From: Streptomyces ardesiacus
GTDB lineage: Bacteria; Actinomycetota; Actinomycetes; Streptomycetales; Streptomycetaceae
Length of the DNA: 64,000 nt
NCBI RefSeq assembly: GCF_003112575.1
Contig: NZ_BEWC01000004.1
Location: 1 to 64,000 of the forward strand
Reading direction: 5' to 3'
Below, one piece after another: positions 53,447 through 63,167 of this stretch. The translations under genes and the position numbers were made by a program. Under the pieces are notes generated by a model, which saw only the letters and a list, made by a program, of their open reading frames with translations, searched no databases and was not told the DNA's origin. Position 1 is the first letter of the stretch. Every line of letters starts with the position of its first letter.

Positions 53447-56400
53447 TCACACCGTCTTCTGTGCGTACGGGACCAGCCGCACCGGTCCCACCAGCCCGTA
53501 CTCCTGTCGCTTGAGCCCTCCGAAGACCTCCGGACGGCTCACCCTGAGGCGGTTGACGAGGGGCGTCGCGACCTCGATCTCGATGGTGTTCGTGCCCCGG
53601 CGCAGCAGCGGGCCCACGTCGACGACGGGGTTGAGCCGGTCGCACGGGCCCGCTTCGCTGCCGTTGACGCTCACCCGGAAGGTGTCGCTCACCTGCCCCA
53701 GTTCGAGCAGTGCGCCGTGGGACGAGGACCAGGTGCCGGGGAGGGTGACGGTGGTGCGGTAGCGACCGATGCCGGCGCTGTCCGCCAGTTCCGGGATGCT
53801 CGACCAGGGCAGCAGGGTGTCGAGCGTCAGGGTCCGGCGCACCCGTTCGGTCCGGGTCGGGCCGTTTCCGGGGCGCCAGTCCTCGACCTCGACGTGCCAG
53901 CGATCCGGTTCGACCGGAGCGGGGACCGCGGGGAGGGTGGTGGTGGCGGTCCTGCCCTGGGACAGCCGCGTACGGTAGGTGCCGCCAACACCGGCCCGTA
54001 CGGCGAGTCCGCGTGCGGTGAACAGCACCTCGTCGGCCTCCGACGACAGAGCGTGCGGGCGGTTGCCGTGTTGGTCGCCGAAGAGTCCGGGGCGTCCCAG
54101 TGCGACGACGAGGGTCTGTCCCGGCTGAAGGGCGACGCGGAGGGTCACGTCCTGGCCGTCCAGGGTGTACCGGGCCACCCGTACGGCCTTGCCCGTCCAG
54201 GGGTCGAGGAGATACGGCACCGCGTCGCGGCCGTGGGTGCGGCGCAGGGTGACCTCGTGGTCGATGGCGGCCACGGGTGGCTTGACGGTCTCGGCGTGCT
54301 TGCCGTTGACCAGGTAGTAGTAGTCCGCGTCCGCCGTGACCCGGTGGGCGTTCAGGAGCGTCGAGGGAACGGAGTGCCGTACGTCGGGGGTGACACCGAG
54401 GCCGGCGAGGGCGTCGCCGACCGCGGTCTTCTCGGTGACGCGGGTGACGTTGGGCAGGGCGAGCAGGCGGTCGAGGACGTCGCGCAGCTGCTCGGTCTCG
54501 CCGGACGCCGGTACGCCCGGGGTCAGCGCCTGGTCGAAGGCGCCCAGCAGCACCACGGGCAGTCCGGCCCGTGCGAAGCCCAGGATCCTGCGCGCGTCGG
54601 CGAGGGCGAGGGTCGGGGTGGAGCCGTAGAAGAAGTCGCTCTCGACGAAGAGCGCCTTGTAGGCCGGTCCGTCCGGGGCTAGCCGCCCGCCGGAGACGGT
54701 GGCGTTCGGCAGGTCCAGGAGCGGACCGCTGAGGAACTGGTGCGTCCATCCGAGCGGTACACCGGTCGAGGTGAACCAGGACGCGCCGATGCCCGTGGCC
54801 GAATAGCCGGTCTGTCGGAAGACGGCCACGTCCGCGCGCGCCTTGCCTGACTGCAGGACCGCGTGCACGCGGCCGAGGTAGCCGGAAACGTCCCCGATGT
54901 GCCGCCAGGTCGGCTGCCGGGGCCCCCACGACTCGCCGTATCCCGGCGCGCCGTTGTACGGGCTGAACGCGGCGAAGCCCGGCCACTGGGCCTCCGGGGC
55001 GTTCGCGTACGAGAAGCCGTGCATCACCGTCTGGTTGACGCCCGCCGCGTAGGCCCCGCCCATGGTGCGCAGCACGCGGTCCCAGGTGGTGCTGTAGGCC
55101 GAGCCGTTGTAGGCGCCGGCCTCGCAGGACAGGACGGTGCGGCCCGCCATGTCCCGGCCGCCGGCCAGGCACCGGTAGTCGTCCAGGTTCTTGAAGCCGA
55201 GGGACTCCCCCTCGGCGATGTCGAGGAGGGCCGCGGTGGCGATGGCGTCGGTCTGCAGGCCGTACGGCTGGGCGCGCAGGGTCATGCCGAGGGAGTGCGC
55301 CCAGTCCCGGAGCGCGCGCACGTGGTGGCGGTTGAACAGGTCGGAGACCGTGGCCCAGAAGTCGTGCCGGATCTGCCGGGTGAGCTGGGCCTCGAAGGCG
55401 AACACCTGGTTGCTGTCGTCCAGGACGAGGGCGGGCAGCCAGGGCAGCAGCGGCCGGCCCGTGCGCTGCTCGAACGCTTCGGGCAGGCGCGCCGTCCAGA
55501 CCAGCCCCTCGGTCTCCAGTTCCACGGAGTCCTCGAAGAAGGCACCGCCCGCGGCCTTCAGCAGGCGGCGCAGTGAGGCGGTGAGGACGTGGCGTTCCCA
55601 GTAGTCGGTGACGGCGGTGGTGCCCGCCGCGCTCAGGTGGTCGACCACGAAGGCGGCGGGCGCGGAGTGCGGCCCCGATTCCGGCTGCTGTCCCGATCCC
55701 CGCTGCCAATAGGAGATCAGCAGCCACTCGCCGTCGGCGGGTGCCGTCCAGGTCAGAGTGCCGTCGGTGACGGTGTCCGTGAGGTCGCGGACGGTGTCGG
55801 GGTCGAGGCCGGTCTCCTTGCGGGTGGAGTGGGCGGGTTCGACGCGGGCGGCCTGGACGGCGAGGAGACGCTGGGTGCCGACGCCGGACGCCGCGTCGTG
55901 GACGGGCGCGGGCACGGGCCCGCGGTACGTTGCGCCGGCGGCCACCGAGGCCTGTCCGTGGGCGAGTTCCTTGGCGGCCGCGTCGTCGTCGGGGGTGACT
56001 CCGGGGACGGCCACGGGCCAACTCGGGCCCAGGGTGAGGTCGATGGTCAGACCGCGGCGCACGCCCCGGCTGAGGGCGGCCTCCACCCCGTCCCGCCAGG
56101 GTCTGCTGCCCCAGCCGTGGTGGGCGGTGTCCAGGAGCGACTTGTCCCGGATGCTGTGGTGGACGGCGGCGATCTCCGCCCCGCCGAACCCCGCGTCCGC
56201 GATCCGGTCGATCTCGCGGGCCACCTCGTCCGGGTCGACCAGCCCGTCCGGCCACCACCAGCGGAACTTGGGGCGCACGGACCGGGTGGGGTCGGTGAAC
56301 CACCGGGCTGAGCCGGCGGCCCGGGCGGCGGCCGGATCAGCGGGTTGGGCGGCCGCACCGGGTGCGGCGGTGACGGTGGTGGCAGTCACCCCCGCGGTCA

Positions 56401-56461
56401 CGGCGGCGGCCAGCATCGTACGTCGGGACATCCCGCCACGCTGCGAGACGAGTTCGTGCAT
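53447..56461 (-). CDS. Secreted GH106-like alpha-L-rhamnosidase
   Basis: Start chosen: ATG 56461 (1004 residues); an in-frame ATG at 56521 lies within the operator region. A Tat signal (SRRTMLAAA, then a hydrophobic run and AAPGAAA) directs export. The mature protein reads RPKFRWWWPDGLVDPDEVAREI and then follows the large GH106 rhamnosidase/pectin-rhamnosidase-like architecture (FFEDSVELETEGLVW, SCEAGAYNG), ending in galactose-binding-like beta domains (LPGTWSSSHGALLELGQVSD). Its size fits the family. The role is removal of rhamnose from plant pectin or glycosides outside the cell. A LacI-type operator precedes it. Confidence 0.88.
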   Translation of the reverse strand: MHELVSQRGGMSRRTMLAAAVTAGVTATTVTAAPGAAAQPADPAAARAAGSARWFTDPTRSVRPKFRWWWPDGLVDPDEVAREIDRIADAGFGGAEIAAVHHSIRDKSLLDTAHHGWGSRPWRDGVEAALSRGVRRGLTIDLTLGPSWPVAVPGVTPDDDAAAKELAHGQASVAAGATYRGPVPAPVHDAASGVGTQRLLAVQAARVEPAHSTRKETGLDPDTVRDLTDTVTDGTLTWTAPADGEWLLISYWQRGSGQQPESGPHSAPAAFVVDHLSAAGTTAVTDYWERHVLTASLRRLLKAAGGAFFEDSVELETEGLVWTARLPEAFEQRTGRPLLPWLPALVLDDSNQVFAFEAQLTRQIRHDFWATVSDLFNRHHVRALRDWAHSLGMTLRAQPYGLQTDAIATAALLDIAEGESLGFKNLDDYRCLAGGRDMAGRTVLSCEAGAYNGSAYSTTWDRVLRTMGGAYAAGVNQTVMHGFSYANAPEAQWPGFAAFSPYNGAPGYGESWGPRQPTWRHIGDVSGYLGRVHAVLQSGKARADVAVFRQTGYSATGIGASWFTSTGVPLGWTHQFLSGPLLDLPNATVSGGRLAPDGPAYKALFVESDFFYGSTPTLALADARRILGFARAGLPVVLLGAFDQALTPGVPASGETEQLRDVLDRLLALPNVTRVTEKTAVGDALAGLGVTPDVRHSVPSTLLNAHRVTADADYYYLVNGKHAETVKPPVAAIDHEVTLRRTHGRDAVPYLLDPWTGKAVRVARYTLDGQDVTLRVALQPGQTLVVALGRPGLFGDQHGNRPHALSSEADEVLFTARGLAVRAGVGGTYRTRLSQGRTATTTLPAVPAPVEPDRWHVEVEDWRPGNGPTRTERVRRTLTLDTLLPWSSIPELADSAGIGRYRTTVTLPGTWSSSHGALLELGQVSDTFRVSVNGSEAGPCDRLNPVVDVGPLLRRGTNTIEIEVATPLVNRLRVSRPEVFGGLKRQEYGLVGPVRLVPYAQKTV

Positions 56462-56496
56462 GAGTGCGCCCCTGGGTTCGGAGAAGGGTTCATTCG

Positions 56497-56512
56497 ATTG
56501 AATCGTTTCAAT
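56497..56512. promoter_or_regulatory. LacI-type operator ATTGAA-tcgt-TTCAAT
   Basis: A perfect 6-bp inverted repeat lies 36 bases before the rhamnosidase ATG, of the kind bound by LacI-family sugar repressors in Streptomyces. No LacI gene is in the window. Confidence 0.75.
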
Positions 56513-57221
56513 ACGGTGCAAACGTCGGAACCGTAATCCGGGGCGATCATGGGGGTCAAGAGATGTCGCACCAGTAACTTCCGGACCCCTGTGATCGAGA
56601 GTTCGCCGGCAACGTCGGCCCGGTGCGTGACGACGCCCTCGCGAGTACGGAACGGCTGCTGACGGACGGAGCCCGTCAGGCTGAGCGGTGATGGATCAAC
56701 CGCACGGGCGAGGGAAGCAGAGGGCAGCGGGTGCCATGACGAACGCAGAAGGCTGCTCCCCCAGTGCCCGGTTCCGTCAGCAGGCATTCAGAGCCGACGC
56801 CCAACACCCGGCCCCAGCGCAGTCGGGGACAAGTGCCAAGTTCAGAGAGAAAGGCCAGCATCCGTGCCGCAGCTGTACTCGACGATGTCCGGCGATCCGT
56901 TCCGTCGAACCGAGATCCTCAACAACGAGCAAAGCCCCGAGGCTTCTCCGACGCCATTCCGCAGACCCTCCCCAAGGGCATGCACTACCGCAGGCAGTGG
57001 ACCGGCATACCTGATCCATCAGCGAAGCCACCTGCGCCGTCTACACCGTGTGGCTGGCTGGCCAACAGCCGCCCGACCATGGCCAGAGTGAGCTACCACG
57101 CCAGGTTGAGCAGGCGGGTGGTGCCGCAAAGGTTTACGGCGCTCCTCCACCCGCAGGAAGACGCGACTGTGAGCGACCGTGTCGTAACGCCCCGCTCGTC
57201 ATGGACGGCCCCGTGAGATGA

Positions 57222-57350
57222 CCCTGGCGCCTCGGGATCCGCTGCACCACCGGTGCCTACCAGTGGACGACCTGGTACAACTACTCGACCACCACCCGCC
57301 TGACCTGCGCCGGCGGCACGCTGACGCACTACTGGATCGATACCAAGTAG
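57222..57350 (+). pseudogene. C-terminal remnant of a small secreted-type protein
   Basis: One frame reads LGIRCTTGAYQWTTWYNYST and then TTTRLTCAGGTLTHYWIDTK before TAG. The aromatic-rich, two-Cys composition looks like the end of a small exported protein. A stop sits a few codons upstream and no start is available, so the front is lost or frameshifted. Confidence 0.5.
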
Positions 57351-57512
57351 CAGACGCCGACGGCTGGGGTGGCGCACCCGCACCGCTCGGGGACGCGTCA
57401 CCCCAGCACGGTTCGGCACCCTTGAGCCGTGCACACCCGGACCGGCCGTGACAGCCGCCCCACGACGGCGCACCGAACGCACCGGCGTCGCCCTGAACAC
57501 GATCCCGCACAT

Positions 57513-57559
57513 GACCACGGTTGGGGCCCAGCCCCGAAGGCGGGGACCCAACCGTGGTC
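57513..57559. terminator. Hairpin downstream of the xylanase gene
   Basis: Exact 13-bp arms gaccacggttggg / cccaaccgtggtc surround a 21-base loop, 14 bases beyond the xylanase stop. Confidence 0.75.
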
Positions 57560-57572
57560 GACGGGGCAGAGC

Positions 57573-58298
57573 TCAACCGCTGACCGTGATGTTCGAGCTT
57601 CCACTGCTCTGATAGCCCTCGGTGGCCATGATCATGTAGTACTTGAACTGGCCCATGTTCATGCCGGCGCGCGCCCAGGCGTCGAAGTGGTTGCCGGTGG
57701 TGATGGTGCCCGAGCCGCTGGTCACCTTCGACTGCCGGACACTCCAGTACTGCTGGAAGGTCTTGGTGCCTTCCACGGAGGGGGCGTTGTACCGGGTCGT
57801 CTGATAGATGTCATAGGTGCCGCCGTCGCTGGACACGGTGCCCTTGTACGTACCGGTGGGCCGGTAGCTGCCCCAGTTGTCGACGATGTAGTACTCCACC
57901 AGCGGGTTCGACGTCCAGCCGTAGAGGCAGCCGTAGCCGTTGCCCGACGGGTTGAAGTAGCCGTTGTAGCGGACCGTCCTGCGTCCGCCGGTGCTCCAGC
58001 CCTTGCCGGCCACGAAGTTGCCGCAGTTGGTCCACTGAGTGCTGTAGCTGCCGCCCCCGTTGAGCGTCATGGAGACGGAGCCGCCGCCGTCGGTCCAGAA
58101 CGAGTAGTACATGCCGTCGGTGCCGGTCTGGTTGGTGGTGATGGTGGTGGCGGCGTGGGCGGTGCCGGGCAGCAGCAACCCGGACGCGGTAGCGAGCGCG
58201 AGGGTGCCGGCGCCACCGAGGAAGCCTCGTCGGCTCACTCCGTTGAGGGGGGCGGGGTTCTGCTTGATCCGGTCCTGCTGTGTGCCGTTCTGATGCAT
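57573..58298 (-). CDS. Secreted GH11 endo-1,4-beta-xylanase
   Basis: The start at ATG 58298 follows gggaga. The 241-residue precursor has a Tat signal ([10 protein letters not shown], ending near AHA at 49), then a single GH11 domain with [10 protein letters not shown] at its start. The two catalytic glutamates are Glu135 in [11 protein letters not shown] and Glu227 in [12 protein letters not shown]. There is no carbohydrate-binding module, so it is the short XlnC-like form. It cuts xylan outside the cell; the GH43 gene nearby would finish the oligomers. Confidence 0.95.
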   Translation of the reverse strand: MHQNGTQQDRIKQNPAPLNGVSRRGFLGGAGTLALATASGLLLPGTAHAATTITTNQTGTDGMYYSFWTDGGGSVSMTLNGGGSYSTQWTNCGNFVAGKGWSTGGRRTVRYNGYFNPSGNGYGCLYGWTSNPLVEYYIVDNWGSYRPTGTYKGTVSSDGGTYDIYQTTRYNAPSVEGTKTFQQYWSVRQSKVTSGSGTITTGNHFDAWARAGMNMGQFKYYMIMATEGYQSSGSSNITVSG

Positions 58299-58495
58299 GC
58301 GTTCTCCCGATGAAGGCTGGTGGGGGGCGAGCGGCATCGGCCGCCCGCGGCCTTGCCCGAACCACGGCGGGGGCCGTCCGGTCGGCACGCCGTGACGTTC
58401 GACCGCCGCACCCGGCCGCATGACGCGAGCGGACCGACGGCCTCCTGTCGTTCAGTGGCCACAGTTTTCGTAGAACGCCATGACCCTGTCAATAG

Positions 58496-58511
58496 TTTCG
58501 ACATTCTTTCG
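58496..58511. promoter_or_regulatory. TTTCG direct repeats before the xylanase gene
   Basis: TTTCG occurs at 58496-58500 and 58507-58511, an 11-base period, about 200 bases upstream of the xylanase start. Similar CGAAA/TTTCG elements have been linked to xylanase control in Streptomyces. The match here is partial. Confidence 0.3.
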
Positions 58512-58845
58512 GAAACCCAATCTTTACAAGAAGAGATCTCGGCGAGCAATACTTCCCACGTCAACGCGCTCTTCACGCGAACCCACGCGCAGTATCAGAG
58601 CGAAGGGGAGAGGCAACCTACGCAACTGAGTGATCTCACTTCGAAAGTTTCGCGGATCCACCAACCCTCAGCTGTCCGGTTCTCGGCGTCCCGGACGGCA
58701 TCGATGCCGAAGCTCCGTCACCGTCGACGGCCACCTCGCACCGCACCACGGATGAGCGAGGCACGAACTGCGGACGACCGTGCGGCCGCGCCTGCGGACA
58801 CCCGTGCAGCCGCGGGGAACTGACGGGCTTCCGGCGGGGTTTCGA

Positions 58846-59070
58846 TTCCGAGGAGGTGCGGTCCAGCGCGACCGGCCCCGGCCCGGTCAGCAGGACGACG
58901 AGCAACGCCGCCACCATCATCGGGTGAGCTCCGCCGCACAAATAGGCGATGGACAACAGCGACGGCAGCCCGACGACGAGCAGCAGCCCGCCGAGGGTCT
59001 CCCCGATCGCCACGGACCATCCCGTCACCGTGGGCGCGGGAATCGCGAGTGCTGATGCCGCTGATCCCAT
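58846..59070 (-). pseudogene. DoxX-like membrane protein remnant
   Basis: The minus strand encodes IPAPTVTGWSVAIGETLGGL and then LVVGL, a DoxX-family segment, but jumps quickly to VAALLVVLLTGPGPVALDR, which in the family lies about 40 residues later. The N-terminal helix is also missing. It is an internally deleted relic; a short functional protein is unlikely. Confidence 0.55.
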
Positions 59071-59169
59071 GACACGGATACCAAGAGGTTCCGAGCGCCA
59101 CACTCTGCTGGGAGCAGGGTCGGGTCAGCTCGTTAGACTCTCGGCACCCGGCGGCTCGAAGGGAAGTCC

Positions 59170-60699
59170 ATGTACGAGTACGACAATCCGGTGATCAGTG
59201 GGTTCCACCCTGATCCGAGCGTGTGCCGTGTCGGTGAGGACTACTACCTGGTGTGCTCCAGCTTCGAGTACTTCCCCGGGCTGCCGCTCTTCCACAGCAG
59301 GGACCTCGTGCACTGGGAGCAGATCGGCAACGTGCTCGACCGGCCCGGGCAGCTGCCGCTGCCCCTCCCCGGCGCCAAGGCGTCCGGAGGCCTCTACGCC
59401 CCGACCATCCGTCACCACGACGGTCGCTACTGGGTCATCAACACCAACATCGACGGTGGCGGCAACTTCGTCGTCTCGGCCGAGCGGCCCGAAGGGCCCT
59501 GGAGCGATCCCGTATGGATCGACCTGACCGGGATCGATCCCGACCTGGCATGGGAGGAGGACGGCACCTGCTGGTGTGCCTTCTCCGGACCCGAAGGGGG
59601 CATCAACATGGCCAGGATCGACCCGGTCAAGGGCGAGGTGCTGGAGAAGCCCTTCGCCACGTGGTCGGGCAGCGGCCTCAAGTACCCCGAGGCACCGCAC
59701 CTCTACCACATCGGCGACTGGTGGTACCTGCTGGTCGCGGAAGGCGGCACGGAGCGCGGTCACAGCGTGTCCGTGGCCCGCAGCCGCTCGCCGCGCGGCC
59801 CTTGGGAAGGCGCGCCCGCCAACCCCCTGCTGTCGCACAGCGGCACCGCCCACTCCATCCAGAACACGGGCCACGCCGACCTGGTGGAGGCTCCCGACGG
59901 CAGTTGGTGGATGGTACTGCTCGGTGTCCGCCCCCGCGGCTTCACGCCCGACGTGCACGTACTCGGCCGCGAGACGTTCCTGACCCCAGTGGAGTGGGAC
60001 GGGGACGGCTGGCCCGTCGTCGCGCCCGTTCCCGTGACCCATGCGGCCCCGGGTGGTGCCTGGCACCCCGTTCCGGCCCCGCTCGCCCGTGACGACTTCG
60101 ACGCGCCCGCTCTCGCACCGCACTGGATCTCGCCGTTCGCCCGCCCGGACGGCTGCTGGTCGCTCACCGAGCGGTCGGGCTGGCTGGTCCTCCGCGCCAC
60201 CGGCCCCTCCCTCGACCGCCCCGGGTACACCTTCGTCGGGCGACGCCAGCAGCACCACGACTGCCGCGTCACCGCCCTGATCGACCCGGGTACGGGACGC
60301 GGTGGTCTCTGCGTACGCCTCGACGAGGCCCACCACTACGAGGTGGAGGCCGGGGGCGGGGAGGTCCGTGTAGTCGCCCGGATCGGGCCGCTGCGCCAGG
60401 CCGTGGTCCGTCGGCCGGTCCCGGCCGGGCCGCTGCACCTCACCGTGACGATCCGTACGTCAGACCTCGTCCCCGCGTCGCCCGAACTCACCGACGGCGG
60501 GACCACGGGGCCCGACACCATCGCCTTCGGGCTCGGCGATCCCGACGCCCCGGACACCCGGCCGCTCGCCGAACTGGACGGACGCTACCTGTCCACCGAG
60601 GTCGCCTGCGGCTTCACCGGCCGGGTGATCGGCATGTACGCCACCGAGGGCGCGGTCGCCTTCGACTGGTTCGAGTACGCCCCGGCACCGTCCGTGTGA
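59170..60699 (+). CDS. GH43 beta-xylosidase (glycoside hydrolase)
   Basis: This 509-residue protein lacks a signal peptide, so it is intracellular. It has a five-bladed GH43 catalytic domain: base Asp15 in FHPDPSVCR, the pKa-setting Asp123 in GIDPDLAW, and acid Glu174 in KYPEAPHLY. After about residue 310 the C-terminal half is the beta-sandwich typical of GH43 subfamily xylosidases (SPFARPDGCWSLTERSGWLVL onward, FVGRRQQH, LCVRLDEAHHYEVE). It would degrade imported xylo-oligosaccharides released by the neighbouring xylanase. It is a single gene on its own strand. Confidence 0.94.
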   Translation: MYEYDNPVISGFHPDPSVCRVGEDYYLVCSSFEYFPGLPLFHSRDLVHWEQIGNVLDRPGQLPLPLPGAKASGGLYAPTIRHHDGRYWVINTNIDGGGNFVVSAERPEGPWSDPVWIDLTGIDPDLAWEEDGTCWCAFSGPEGGINMARIDPVKGEVLEKPFATWSGSGLKYPEAPHLYHIGDWWYLLVAEGGTERGHSVSVARSRSPRGPWEGAPANPLLSHSGTAHSIQNTGHADLVEAPDGSWWMVLLGVRPRGFTPDVHVLGRETFLTPVEWDGDGWPVVAPVPVTHAAPGGAWHPVPAPLARDDFDAPALAPHWISPFARPDGCWSLTERSGWLVLRATGPSLDRPGYTFVGRRQQHHDCRVTALIDPGTGRGGLCVRLDEAHHYEVEAGGGEVRVVARIGPLRQAVVRRPVPAGPLHLTVTIRTSDLVPASPELTDGGTTGPDTIAFGLGDPDAPDTRPLAELDGRYLSTEVACGFTGRVIGMYATEGAVAFDWFEYAPAPSV

Positions 60700-61454
60700 C
60701 GCCCATGAGCGGCTGTCAGCCTTTCCCGTCGTCGGCGGACCGACTGCGTGGTTGAGCGCCTTCGGGCTCCCCGCGCTTCAGCGCCGGAGCGCTTCCTTGA
60801 GATCGGGCCCTGAGCTGCCCCTTTCGGTACGGGTGAGTCGACTGACCGACGTCGCCTGAGGTTGCCAGCTCAGCGGAGCGACAGTTGGCACTCGGAGTAC
60901 GGACGCTGTACGCAGCGGCTGTGGGATCTCCTGCCGGACGTGGCAGATCTGCGCTGTCATGCAGCCGCCGGATCGTGAGCGCGTGCACTCTTCGCCGCTG
61001 GGTGTCCTCGGTCTGGGAGGGAGAGCGGAGTTTGACCTCGAACTCCTCGGCTCGCATCTGATGTGTGGTGTTCCGGCTGATGGCGAGCGGTTGGGGGCGG
61101 CTGATCGTGCTGAAGGCAGTGAACGTGGCCTCGGGTGTGCTGAGACGGATCTTCACGCGGGGCTCCGGGCCAGTGGGTGGGGTGCGTCCTCTTCGCGACT
61201 CCAGTGCTGTCACGGCCCCAGGCCGCCAATCCGGTACCAGCCGTCGGCTCCCCCCCCCAGCGGCCCAGTTTCGTGCGCAGGCGCGAGGAGGAGGAGACGA
61301 GCAGTGTGGCCGCGCCGCACCTCTCGGAATGGATTTCCCAAGGACTTGTCACCCGGCGGGTAGGGCGGGCGGCGGGGCGGGAACAGTCAATCAGTGACCC
61401 TCGGGCGGGCGGCTCGGGGCGGGCATACGGGGATCGAAAAGGGAGAACAGGACC
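60700..61454. other. Intergenic region without a recognised gene
   Basis: The 755 bases carry overlapping short frames on both strands (for example minus 60716-61213) with no recognisable product. A run of nine or more C lies near 61250. The promoter of the phosphatase gene should be in the right part. Confidence 0.5.
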
Positions 61455-63167
61455 ATGGTGGGACCGGAGAGCGCGCAGGCCGGGCGACAGCAGTCCGCGG
61501 TGGTGCCCTCTGCTCACCTCGCCCCGGCGCTGGACGCCATCGGGGCGGGAGGCTACGTCGTGGACGAGCAGGGCTGCATTCTCGCCGCGAACAGCCGCGC
61601 CGCGGAGTTGCTGGGCCGTACCACCGACGAACTGGTGGGGCGGGACGCGCACGACCTGCTGCACCGCGGGCCGCAGGGCCAGCAGCTGCCCGCGACGCAG
61701 TGCCGCATGCGGCAGGCATTCCTGGCCGGTTGCCCGGCCCAGGGCAGCGACGAGCACTTCGCGCACGCCGACGGCTCCCTGCTCCCGGTCTCCTGGACGA
61801 TCACGCCGTACGACGTCGGCGACGGGGGCACCGGCACACTGGTCGTCTTTTACCCCCGCCCGCCGGCCGCCGGCACCGGCCCGCGCCGGGAGCAGTCCGC
61901 CGGAACGCTGACCGACTTCGAGCGGCTGGCCCTGCTGGCCGACACCACGACACAGCTGACGTCCACGTTCGACATCGAGGAGGCGCTGCGCCGACTGGTG
62001 GGCCTGGTCCTGCCGCGCCTCGCGGACTGGGCCGTCATCGATCTGATCACCGAACGTGATGAGGTGTGGCGCACCGTCGTGGCCCAGGCCGACGGCGACG
62101 CCGTGATCCGTCACGTTGACTTCGAAGGGCCGATGCCGCCGGTCCCGGAGGAGTCGCTGATGCCCCTGTCGAAGGCGCTGCGGGGCGTCTCCTCCGCCCT
62201 CGCCGGCCCCGACACCTACCGGGGCACGCCGGACTCGGGGATCATGGCCGAGCAGCGTCGTCTCTTCGACAGCGCCGGCCTGCACTCCGCAGCCATGGTG
62301 CCCCTGCGCAGCACAAGGGACGTGCTGGGGGCCCTCACCCTCGGCCGTGCCGGCCAGCCGGACAGCTTCACCGTCTCCGACCTGCCCCTGCTGGAGGACA
62401 TCGCGCGCCGGACCGGCCTGGCCCTGGACAACGCCCGCCTCTACCAGCGCCAGCGCAAGATCGCCGAGACCATGCAGAACCATCTGCTGCCCCAGATGCC
62501 GCACGTGCCCGGGCTCAAGATGGCCGTGCGCTACCTGCCCGCCCCCGACGCCTCGCAGGTCGGCGGCGACTGGTACGACGCCTTCGCCCTGCCCGACGGC
62601 GCCACCGCGCTCGCCGTCGGCGACGTCGTCGGCCACGACCTGGAGGCCGCGGCGGGCATGGCCCAGCTGCGCAACATGCTGCGGGCCTACGCCTGGGCCC
62701 AGCAGGGACCGCCCAGCCGGATCGTCGACCGCCTGGACGAGGCGATCATGCCGATCACCGACGTCACCATGGCCACCCTCGTCCTCGCCCGGGTGACCCG
62801 GACCGACGAGGGCCACTGGCAGCTGTCCTGGACCAACGCCGGCCACCCCCCTCCCCTGCTCATCACGCGGGACGGTCTGGCCGAGTACCTCACCGACGGG
62901 CACGGGCTCCTGCTGGGGACCGGAGTGCGCACCTCGCGTCCCGACGCCACCGTCCTCCTGCCGCCGGGCGCCACCCTCGTGCTGTACACCGACGGGCTCG
63001 TCGAGAAGCCGGGCCACACCCTCGACGAGGGACTGAACCAGCTGCGCCGGCACGCCGCCGCCCTCGCCCACCGTCCGCTGCCGTCCTTCACCGACCAGCT
63101 TCTGCGCCGGGTTCAGCCGCCGGGCCTCGACGACGTCGCCCTGCTCGTCCTGCGCACCCCCGCGTGA
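61455..63167 (+). CDS. PAS-GAF-PP2C (SpoIIE-type) serine phosphatase
   Basis: This 570-residue cytoplasmic protein has a PAS domain (about 25-140, GGYVVDEQGCILAANSRAAE), then a GAF domain (about 150-330), then a SpoIIE/RsbU-type PP2C catalytic domain (about 345-565) with metal-site motifs QVGGDWYDAF, VGDVVGHDLEAA, WTNAGHPPPLL, VLYTDGLVE and LDDVALLVL. Such proteins dephosphorylate anti-anti-sigma factors in response to a signal sensed by PAS or GAF. The GTG/ATG context at 61455 is plausible; no partner anti-sigma gene is adjacent. It is one of the multi-domain phosphatases that Streptomyces carry in numbers. Confidence 0.94.
   Translation: MVGPESAQAGRQQSAVVPSAHLAPALDAIGAGGYVVDEQGCILAANSRAAELLGRTTDELVGRDAHDLLHRGPQGQQLPATQCRMRQAFLAGCPAQGSDEHFAHADGSLLPVSWTITPYDVGDGGTGTLVVFYPRPPAAGTGPRREQSAGTLTDFERLALLADTTTQLTSTFDIEEALRRLVGLVLPRLADWAVIDLITERDEVWRTVVAQADGDAVIRHVDFEGPMPPVPEESLMPLSKALRGVSSALAGPDTYRGTPDSGIMAEQRRLFDSAGLHSAAMVPLRSTRDVLGALTLGRAGQPDSFTVSDLPLLEDIARRTGLALDNARLYQRQRKIAETMQNHLLPQMPHVPGLKMAVRYLPAPDASQVGGDWYDAFALPDGATALAVGDVVGHDLEAAAGMAQLRNMLRAYAWAQQGPPSRIVDRLDEAIMPITDVTMATLVLARVTRTDEGHWQLSWTNAGHPPPLLITRDGLAEYLTDGHGLLLGTGVRTSRPDATVLLPPGATLVLYTDGLVEKPGHTLDEGLNQLRRHAAALAHRPLPSFTDQLLRRVQPPGLDDVALLVLRTPA

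Larger units (their letters stand above)
56462..57572. other. Long intergenic region with decayed coding pieces
   Basis: Just over 1.1 kb holds the operator at the left end, a remnant at 57222-57350 and a hairpin at 57513-57559. Other short frames (for example 56760-57210) switch frames often and show no recognisable protein. Confidence 0.5.
58299..59169. other. Region between xylanase and GH43 genes
   Basis: The 871 bases hold the xylanase promoter side (including TTTCG repeats), an AT-richer patch near 58480-58560 and the DoxX-like relic. No intact gene is seen. Confidence 0.55.

Noticed and set aside
53433..56303. 956-codon minus frame beside the rhamnosidase frame
   Set aside because: Shifted frame of the same DNA; the rhamnosidase frame has a Tat signal and recognisable family motifs, this one has neither.
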